This document shows, piece by piece, positions 58,111 through 64,000 of a stretch of 64,000 nucleotides of DNA; the stretch's first letter is position 1, and every line of letters starts with the position of its first letter. Both the position numbers and the translations under genes were made by a program. A model generated the notes under the pieces. That model did not search any database. It was not told where the DNA came from and saw nothing but the letters and a program-made list of their open reading frames with translations. Origin of the DNA: Paenibacillus plantarum (GTDB taxonomy: Bacteria; Bacillota; Bacilli; Paenibacillales; NBRC-103111); NCBI RefSeq assembly GCF_013141695.1, contig NZ_WHNY01000065.1, positions 1-64,000 on the forward strand. The letters are read 5' to 3'.

Positions 58111-58980
58111 CTATGCGTGGCGCTTAAACCCTTCTCCCAACACTTCATTCGTTTCACTTAAAATAACAAAAGCCTGTGGATCCACGGATTGCACCAGTGT
58201 TTTTAACCGACTGACTTCATTCTGTTTCACAACCACCATCATGACCGTCCGCGATTCGCCCGTAAATCCACCCGATCCGCTAAGTTCGGTTAACCCGCGA
58301 TCCAAATCGTACAAAATAGCCTTCCGTATGGCATCCGTATGATCCGAAATAATAAAGGCCACTTTGGCATAGTTAAAGCCGAGCTGCACGATATCAATCG
58401 TTTTGGTCGTAACGAATAAGCCGATCATCCCATACAGCGCATTCTCTGGCGTAAACACTAGGGCGGAGCTGATAATAACGAGTCCATCGAATATGGCAAC
58501 CGAAAAGCCGAGGCTTAAGCCGGAGTACTTATGTAATAATTGTGCTGCCAACCCCAGTCCACCCGTGGAGCCACGCCCTTTAAAGACGATCCCCAGACCC
58601 AAACCCACGCCGATGCCTCCATATACAGCAGCTAGTAATGGATTATGCGTCGGCACGCCTAAGTGGGTCGTGACGAGTACGCAGAATGGGAAAATAACCG
58701 ATCCTACAATGGCTTTAATGCCGAATTTCCTCCCTAGCAGCCACAGCGCTAACAGTAAAATCGGGATATTAAGCGCCCACTGTGTGTACGCCGGGTTTAT
58801 TTGGGTGACTTTCTGCAAAATGGTCGAAATCCCCGAGACCCCGCCTGTCGCGATTTGGTTCGGGTTCAGAAAGCTGTTGAAACTCGCTGCCATGATCAAC
58901 GAACCAACGATCAGTAATATATATTCAAAAACGGTATGCGTGGGACTTCCCATTGTAATTCGTGGTTCTCTTCTGGACAC
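58111..58980 (-). CDS. YitT-family membrane protein (YvjA-like)
   Basis: A 289-residue protein with five or six membrane helices in the first 200 residues (GSLIMAASFNSFLNPNQIATGGVSG is the YitT hallmark region) and a C-terminal DUF2179 domain (RGLTELSGSGGFTGESRTVMMVVVKQNEV region). Its place next to prfB matches yvjA of B. subtilis. Function is unknown. The start is GTG, 7 bases after AAGGAGG. It has its own terminator. Confidence 0.9.
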   Translation of the reverse strand: MSRREPRITMGSPTHTVFEYILLIVGSLIMAASFNSFLNPNQIATGGVSGISTILQKVTQINPAYTQWALNIPILLLALWLLGRKFGIKAIVGSVIFPFCVLVTTHLGVPTHNPLLAAVYGGIGVGLGLGIVFKGRGSTGGLGLAAQLLHKYSGLSLGFSVAIFDGLVIISSALVFTPENALYGMIGLFVTTKTIDIVQLGFNYAKVAFIISDHTDAIRKAILYDLDRGLTELSGSGGFTGESRTVMMVVVKQNEVSRLKTLVQSVDPQAFVILSETNEVLGEGFKRHA

Positions 58981-59099
58981 CCGTGGTCCTCCTTTGTTCG
59001 TTTACATGAAAAATCCTACACCCATTAGGTGTAGGATCAACGTTTATGACGTGAACCATGCACAGCCCGGCAAAACAGCTTGCTTGGCTTGTGGCAGGC

Positions 59100-60213
59100 T
59101 TACTCTGGCTTCCGTATTTGATGACGCAGATACGCGTCAATGAAGGTATCCAGATCTCCATCCATGACGGCTCCAACATTGCCCGTCTCAGCGGAGGTTC
59201 TGTGGTCCTTCACCATGCTGTACGGATGAAAAACGTAGGAGCGAATTTGGCTGCCCCACGCAATATCCGACTGCTCGCCGCGAATCTCGGCAAGGTGCTT
59301 TAATTGCTCTTCGATCTTCCGCTCATAGAGCTTGGAGCGTAGCATCTTCATCGCTTTCTCGCGGTTCTTGATCTGCGAGCGCTCTTGCTGACAGCTCACC
59401 ACGACGCCAGTCGGAATGTGCGTAATCCGCACAGCCGAGTCCGTGGTGTTGATATGTTGACCGCCGGCGCCGCTTGCGCGGTACGTATCGATCTTGAGAT
59501 CCTCGGAGCGGATCTCACCCACGTCGGTGTCGTCTTCGATCTCTGGCATCACGTCACACGATGCGAACGAGGTATGACGACGGCCAGAGGCGTCGAACGG
59601 CGAGATCCGGACGAGCCGGTGCACGCCCTTTTCTGCCTTCAAGTAGCCGTAGGCGTTGAAGCCTGTGATCTGCAGCGTGACACTCTTCACGCCAGCTTCG
59701 TCGCCGGGCAAATAGTCGAGTACCTCGACTTTGTATCCCCGCTTCTCCGCCCAGCGGCGGTACATCCGCAGCAGCATCTCTGCCCAATCCTGCGACTCGG
59801 TACCGCCGGCGCCTGGATGCAGCTCTAGAATCGCATTCAGCCGGTCGTACGGCTGATTGAGCAGCAAACCAAGCTCGAAAGATTCGAGCTTCTTGACGAG
59901 CGCCGCGATGCCGGTTTCGATGTCTTTGACAAGACCCGCATCGCTCTCTTCTTCTTCGAGTTCAACCATAACTTGAATATCCTCGAACGCGTTCGTGAAG
60001 CCTTGGAACTCATCCACGACACTCTTGATCACGTTGAGCTCAGCGATCGTCTTCTGGGCACGTTCATTATCGTCCCAGAAGTCTGGCGCGCCCATTTTTT
60101 CCTCAAAATCTCCGATGGCTTCTAGCTTATGATCTAAGTCAAAGAGACCCCCGTAATTCGGTTAGTCGCTTCGCTGTTTCTCTTAAGTCTTGTTTTACTT
60201 CTGGTTCTAGCAT
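59100..60213 (-). CDS. prfB: Peptide chain release factor 2, with programmed +1 frameshift
   Basis: RF2 ends translation at UGA and UAA. The gene is in two frames: ATG 60213 opens 24 codons ending in an in-frame TGA (60141-60139), after which the +1 frame continues to 59100. The joined product has about 370 residues, the normal length. It has the stop-recognition SPF motif ([15 protein letters not shown]) and GGQ ([13 protein letters not shown]). GAGGTG precedes the start. The frameshift is the autoregulatory device of RF2 and not a mutation. It lies between secA and yitT, as in B. subtilis. Confidence 0.96.
60138..60152 (-). promoter_or_regulatory. prfB programmed frameshift signal
   Basis: The minus strand reads GGGGGTCTCTTTGAC: an internal Shine-Dalgarno-like G-run, the slippery CTT, and the in-frame TGA followed by C, as in the E. 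coli and Bacillus prfB site. Confidence 0.93.
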
Positions 60214-60267
60214 GTCGTACACCTCGTTTATTCTGCTTGCATGTACCTAGACAAGTTGTTTAGTTGC

Positions 60268-62787
60268 TTACATGCCTTGCCCGTGGCACTGCTTGAACTT
60301 CTTACCGCTGCCGCATGGGCACGGGTCGTTGCGTCCAATACGCTGCTCTTCACCGCGTACTAGCGGTTTTTTGCCGCCGGCTTCATTCTTCGTATCAACA
60401 GCCTGACCTTCTGCTACCGCTTGGCGCTCCAGGTTGCTCTGTACGTGTGCTTTCATAATGTACATCGCGACTTCTTCACGAATGTTGTCGATCATCTCTT
60501 GGAACATCTCAAAGCCTTCAAATTGGTACTCACGAAGTGGATCTGTACCGCCGTATGCACGTAAGTGAATACCTTGGCGCAGCTGATCCATCGCATCGAT
60601 GTGATCCATCCATTTGCTATCTACTGCACGAAGCGCTACGACTTTTTCAAATTCACGCATGAATTCTGCGCCAATTTCCGTTTCACGCTCATCATACCGT
60701 TTGCTCACAAGATCTTTGATCAGCTCGATGATCTCATCTTGCTCTTTACCCCAAATGGTTTGATCTGTAATTTGTGCATCGTCGTGCAGCAAGTTGTTAT
60801 TCACAAAGTTCGCAACTTCTGTCAGTTCCCACTCTTCTGGGATTTGCTCCTCCGGACAGTGTGCTTTCACGATGCGCTCGATGACGGAACCGATCATCCC
60901 CTCGATGACTTCGCGGATATTTTCGGACTCCAGCAGCTCGCGGCGCTGTTTATATATAATCTCACGTTGTTGATTCATGACATCGTCATATTGAAGGACG
61001 ACTTTACGTACGTCGAAGTTGTTACCCTCAACGCGCTTTTGCGCGGATTCCACGGCACGGGAGATCAATTTGCTCTCAATTGGTTGATCTTCTTCCATTC
61101 CGAGACGATCCATCATCGCCATAATATTTTCAGCGCCGAATCGTTTCATCAACTCATCTTCAAGAGAAAGGTAGAATTGAGAGGAACCAGGGTCACCTTG
61201 ACGTCCTGCGCGTCCACGCAGCTGATTATCAATCCGTCTGCTCTCGTGACGTTCCGTACCTATGATATGCAAACCGCCAGCATCATGTACGCCTTGACCA
61301 AGCACAATGTCAGTACCACGACCCGCCATGTTCGTTGCAATCGTAACGGAACCTGGTTGACCTGCACGTGAAACGATTTCAGCTTCTTCCGCATGATACT
61401 TTGCATTCAATACTTTATGTTGAACGCCTTTCTTCTTCAGCATTTCGGAAAGCTTCTCCGAGTTCTCAATGGATACCGTACCCACAAGCACTGGCTGATT
61501 CAGCTTATGACGCTCTAGAATTTGCTCAACAACAGCTCTGAACTTACCGTTCTCTGACTTATACACCACGTCCGGTAGATCCTTACGAATCATTGGACGG
61601 TTCGTCGGAACGATAATAACTTCAAGGCCGTAAATTTTCTTCAACTCTTCTTCTTCCGTCTTCGCCGTTCCCGTCATTCCCGCTAGCTTGCGGTACATAC
61701 GGAAATAGTTCTGGAACGTAATCGTAGCGAGTGTCATGCTCTCATTCTGAACTTTCAGCTGCTCTTTCGCCTCAATGGCTTGGTGCAACCCATCACTATA
61801 GCGACGGCCAGTCATGATACGGCCTGTAAATTCATCAACGATCATAACTTCTTCTTCTTGAACAACGTAGTCCACGTCACGTTTCATAATGAAACGAGCT
61901 TTGAGCGCTTGTGTGATGTGGTGGTTGATGTTTACGTTTTGATGATCAAATAAGTTCTCAATACCGAAAGCTCGTTCACCTTTCGCCACGCCTTCTTCCG
62001 TTAACGCGACAGCACGCACTTTGATATCGATCGTGTAGTCTTCTTCTTCTTTCAGCGTCGATACAAAACGGTCCGCCGTAAAGTACATATCTGTTGATTT
62101 CGCAGCTTGTCCAGAAATAATCAATGGCGTTCTCGCTTCATCGACTAGAATGGAATCCACCTCATCGATAACCGCATAGTACAGCGGACGTTGAACCATC
62201 TGCTCTTTGTACAGCACCATGTTGTCACGCAGGTAGTCAAACCCGTATTCGTTATTCGTACCATACGTAATATCACAAGCATAAGCGGCTTGCTTCTCTT
62301 CATGAGACAAGTCATGCAAGTTAACCCCAACGGTTAAGCCGAGGAACTCGTAAATTTGACCCATTTCGCCGCTATCCCGCTGTGCCAAATAGTCATTGAC
62401 GGTAACAACGTGTACGCCTTTACCAAGCAAAGCATTCAAGTAAACAGGAAGTGTTCCAACTAACGTTTTCCCTTCCCCTGTTCTCATCTCTGCGATACGG
62501 CCTTCGTGCAGTACCATACCCCCGATAAGTTGAACGTCATAATGGCGTTTTCCTAATACACGGATACCTGCTTCTCTGACTACTGCAAATGCTTCAGGCA
62601 ATAAATCATCGATTTCTTCGCCCTTCTCAAGACGTTCTCTGAACTCGATTGTTTTCCCTTTTAACTGTTCATCGGACAGCGGTTTAATGCTGGCTTCAAG
62701 CTCGTTGATGTAGTCAACGGCCTTGAGCATCCGTTTAATCTCCCGTTCATTGGAATCACCAAAAATTTTCTTCACTAGTCCTAGCAT
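60268..62787 (-). CDS. secA: Preprotein translocase ATPase SecA
   Basis: Motor of the Sec export pathway. It has 839 residues: Walker A ([20 protein letters not shown] region), [16 protein letters not shown], the NBD2 motifs ([26 protein letters not shown]) and the C-terminal SecB/zinc tail ([17 protein letters not shown]). ATG 62787 is 7 bases after AAGGGG; the upstream frame to 62832 is not in the family. It has its own promoter and precedes prfB by 54 bp without a terminator, so read-through into prfB is likely. Confidence 0.97.
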   Translation of the reverse strand: MLGLVKKIFGDSNEREIKRMLKAVDYINELEASIKPLSDEQLKGKTIEFRERLEKGEEIDDLLPEAFAVVREAGIRVLGKRHYDVQLIGGMVLHEGRIAEMRTGEGKTLVGTLPVYLNALLGKGVHVVTVNDYLAQRDSGEMGQIYEFLGLTVGVNLHDLSHEEKQAAYACDITYGTNNEYGFDYLRDNMVLYKEQMVQRPLYYAVIDEVDSILVDEARTPLIISGQAAKSTDMYFTADRFVSTLKEEEDYTIDIKVRAVALTEEGVAKGERAFGIENLFDHQNVNINHHITQALKARFIMKRDVDYVVQEEEVMIVDEFTGRIMTGRRYSDGLHQAIEAKEQLKVQNESMTLATITFQNYFRMYRKLAGMTGTAKTEEEELKKIYGLEVIIVPTNRPMIRKDLPDVVYKSENGKFRAVVEQILERHKLNQPVLVGTVSIENSEKLSEMLKKKGVQHKVLNAKYHAEEAEIVSRAGQPGSVTIATNMAGRGTDIVLGQGVHDAGGLHIIGTERHESRRIDNQLRGRAGRQGDPGSSQFYLSLEDELMKRFGAENIMAMMDRLGMEEDQPIESKLISRAVESAQKRVEGNNFDVRKVVLQYDDVMNQQREIIYKQRRELLESENIREVIEGMIGSVIERIVKAHCPEEQIPEEWELTEVANFVNNNLLHDDAQITDQTIWGKEQDEIIELIKDLVSKRYDERETEIGAEFMREFEKVVALRAVDSKWMDHIDAMDQLRQGIHLRAYGGTDPLREYQFEGFEMFQEMIDNIREEVAMYIMKAHVQSNLERQAVAEGQAVDTKNEAGGKKPLVRGEEQRIGRNDPCPCGSGKKFKQCHGQGM

Positions 62788-62822
62788 CGGTGAACCCCTT
62801 TCCATTGCGTTCGTATCCTTAA

Positions 62823-62852
62823 ATTGTACCACTTATGACAGTCCTGTCGCAA
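62823..62852 (-). promoter_or_regulatory. Sigma-A promoter of secA
   Basis: Minus strand TTGCGA (62847-62852), 18 bp, TACAAT (62823-62828), with TG one base before the -10. Confidence 0.65.
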
Positions 62853-62982
62853 CAAACGAGCATTCTCTTCCTTCTAAAACCTATAGAAATAGGACTTAAA
62901 AACCATGCTTTTCGTATTTCTTAGTATGAAATGGAGATGCCGCTAACATGCATAGCAAAAATTATGACTTCATCGCTAAAGG

Positions 62983-63020
62983 AAAGAGCTTAATCCGATG
63001 ATATCGAATTAAGCTCTTTT
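62983..63020 (-). terminator. Terminator after hpf
   Basis: A 12-bp stem (62983-62994 with 63008-63019) around 13 bases; only TTTCC follows on the minus strand, so efficiency is uncertain. Confidence 0.65.
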
Positions 63021-63073
63021 GATCATTTTGTATAGGAATGTTGATTGAATGTATTAGGCCATTTATTTATGCA

Positions 63074-63622
63074 TTACATCGCCGGTTCGATTAAACCGTA
63101 CTTACCGTCGTCTCGTTTGTAGACCACATTGACTGTGTCTGTCTCCATGTTCGAGAATACAAAGAAGTTGTGACCCACCATATTCATTTGGAGAATCGCT
63201 TCTTCCACGTCCATCGGCTTCAAATTGAAGCGTTTGTTACGCACGAGTTCGAAGTCCTCTTCTTCTTCCATATAGGAAGCCGCCGCGACTTCTACCTTGA
63301 ACAAATCACGTTTGCCACCATCTTGGCGAATTTTACGATTCGTCTTGGTCTTGTGCTTACGAATTTGACGCTCTAATTTGTCCACAACCAGATCAATAGA
63401 TGCGTACATGTCAGTGTTGCGTTCTTCAGCTCGCAGCAGCACGCCTGTTAATGGGATGCTTACTTCGATGGCCTGAAGACCTTTAACCACGCTTAGCTTT
63501 ACTTGTACATCGGATGTAAGGGGAGCTTCAAAATACCTCTCTAGTCTATTCAACTTCTTGTCGACATAGTCTCCGAGGGCTTCAGTAACTTCAAGGTGTT
63601 CTCCGCGAATGCTAATTTCCAT
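63074..63622 (-). CDS. hpf: Long-form ribosome hibernation promoting factor
   Basis: A 182-residue long HPF (YvyD type) that pairs 70S ribosomes into 100S dimers in stationary phase. The N-terminal ribosome-binding domain (MEISIRGEHLEVTEALGDYV ... , about 1-100) and the C-terminal dimerisation domain (RNKRFNLKPMDVEEAILQM; GHNFFVFSN, about 125-182) are both complete. GGGAG lies 10 bases before the ATG. Upstream are overlapping sigma-H and sigma-A promoter matches. It is next to secA, as in many Firmicutes. Confidence 0.95.
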   Translation of the reverse strand: MEISIRGEHLEVTEALGDYVDKKLNRLERYFEAPLTSDVQVKLSVVKGLQAIEVSIPLTGVLLRAEERNTDMYASIDLVVDKLERQIRKHKTKTNRKIRQDGGKRDLFKVEVAAASYMEEEEDFELVRNKRFNLKPMDVEEAILQMNMVGHNFFVFSNMETDTVNVVYKRDDGKYGLIEPAM

Positions 63623-63648
63623 AGTTAAACATCTCCCTTCCTTCTTAC

Positions 63649-63678
63649 ATTATACTACATTCCACTCCAACTTCATAA
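63649..63678 (-). promoter_or_regulatory. Possible sigma-A promoter of hpf
   Basis: Minus strand TTATGA (63673-63678), 18 bp, TATAAT (63649-63654), overlapping the sigma-H site. Confidence 0.5.
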
Positions 63679-63685
63679 TTCCTTT
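63659..63685 (-). promoter_or_regulatory. Sigma-H promoter of hpf
   Basis: Minus strand AAAGGAATT (63677-63685), an 11-bp spacer and GTGGAAT (63659-63665) fit the sigma-H consensus RnAGGAWWW-N11/12-RnnGAAT at every fixed position. Confidence 0.7.
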
Positions 63686-63715
63686 AAATTCCGAGCTAAA
63701 CTTTCTAGGCAAAAT

Positions 63716-63748
63716 ATAAAAAACACCCCAGAGTATGTCCCCAGGGTG
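63716..63748 (-). terminator. Terminator of the cold-shock gene
   Basis: A 10-bp stem with three G-U pairs (63724-63733 with 63739-63748) and TTTTTT after it on the minus strand. Confidence 0.75.
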
Positions 63749-63793
63749 ATCTTGTTCATCGTTGTATGCGATGGCACAATACGTGCCGATTAA

Positions 63794-63991
63794 TTATAGT
63801 CTGCTTACGTTTGCAGCTTGTGGTCCGCGCGCGCCTTCTACGATGTCAAACTCAACAGCTTGACCTTCGTCTAGCGTTTTGAACCCTTCGGACTGAATCG
63901 CGGAGAAATGAACGAATACATCCCCACCATCTTCGCGCTCAATGAACCCATAGCCTTTTTCTGCGTTAAACCATTTCACTTTACCTTGCAT
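63794..63991 (-). CDS. Cold-shock protein, CspA/CspB family
   Basis: A 65-residue nucleic acid chaperone: one OB-fold cold-shock domain with RNP1 (KGYGFI) and RNP2 (VFVHF), the family's normal length. The ATG at 63991 gives the usual start MQGKVKWFN. The frame continues as GTG-TAC-GAT to the window edge, and the ribosome binding site is not visible, so the true start could lie three codons upstream. The csp paralog cannot be assigned. Confidence 0.93.
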   Translation of the reverse strand: MQGKVKWFNAEKGYGFIEREDGGDVFVHFSAIQSEGFKTLDEGQAVEFDIVEGARGPQAANVSRL

Positions 63992-64000
63992 ATCGTACAC

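Noticed and set aside
59100-60095. Truncated or frameshifted prfB pseudogene
   Set aside because: The break is the classical programmed frameshift site, and both halves are intact.

Overview
The window reads as a chromosomal segment of a spore-forming Gram-positive of the Bacillales, most likely a Paenibacillus relative. The evidence is a Coat F spore-coat protein, long-form hibernation factor, MinJ-like, FtsEX and YitT proteins, AGGAGG-type ribosome binding sites with frequent GTG/TTG starts, and gene orders shared with Bacillus subtilis (pcrB-pcrA-ligA; uvrBA ... minJ-ctpB-ftsX-ftsE ... yitT-prfB-secA-hpf). No tRNA, CRISPR array, insertion sequence or phage gene is visible.

Layout. At 1-200 a strong minus-strand promoter and boxA leader point out of the left edge, as for an rRNA operon. 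0.2-6.5 kb: pcrB-pcrA-ligA-DUF1835 (minus). 6.6-9.5 kb: a lipoprotein and a spore-coat pair. 8.6-12.7 kb: a GldA/F/G-like ABC exporter operon with a DUF4340 protein. 12.7-14.1 kb: no intact gene; it holds dispersed repeat units, a 38-bp tandem array and the wreck of a YesM/YesN-type two-component pair. 14.2-16.7 kb: a long U32 (RlhA-like) protein. 17.0-24.0 kb (plus): the most unusual locus, described below. 24-26 kb: a sugar isomerase-like gene and two small genes. 26-31 kb: uvrBA with a LexA-type operator. 31.2-32.8 kb: motAB. 33.3-39.4 kb: minJ-like, ctpB-like, an EnvC-like M23 protein and ftsXE. 39.6-43.7 kb: VanW, DUF1700/DUF4097 and DUF975 genes. 43.8-49.5 kb: a gas-sensing/c-di-GMP module (HD-GYP regulator, stand-alone H-NOX, hybrid kinase, response regulator) divergent from a chemoreceptor. 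49.5-57.7 kb: a complete argCJBDFGH operon behind tandem ARG boxes. 58-64 kb: yitT, prfB (with its programmed frameshift), secA, hpf and a cold-shock gene.

Main discovery candidate. Genes at 17003-24023 look like a D-alanylation (Dlt) pathway rebuilt with a different activating enzyme. There is a carrier protein with a GFIDS phosphopantetheine site, a class II aminoacyl-tRNA-synthetase-like amino acid:carrier ligase in place of DltA, an SGNH DltD-like protein, an unlisted 36-residue DltX-like microprotein ending FIYEKF, and a DltB-like MBOAT acyltransferase. A 1,087-residue membrane-anchored surface protein with an FG-GAP propeller leads the operon. The inferred job is to load an amino acid on the carrier and pass it across the membrane to an unknown surface acceptor.

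Other points worth attention are a cluster of DnaA boxes between argC and yitT, a sigma-H promoter match upstream of hpf, two copies of the same terminator bracketing the signalling block, and a short intergenic repeat family present at two places.
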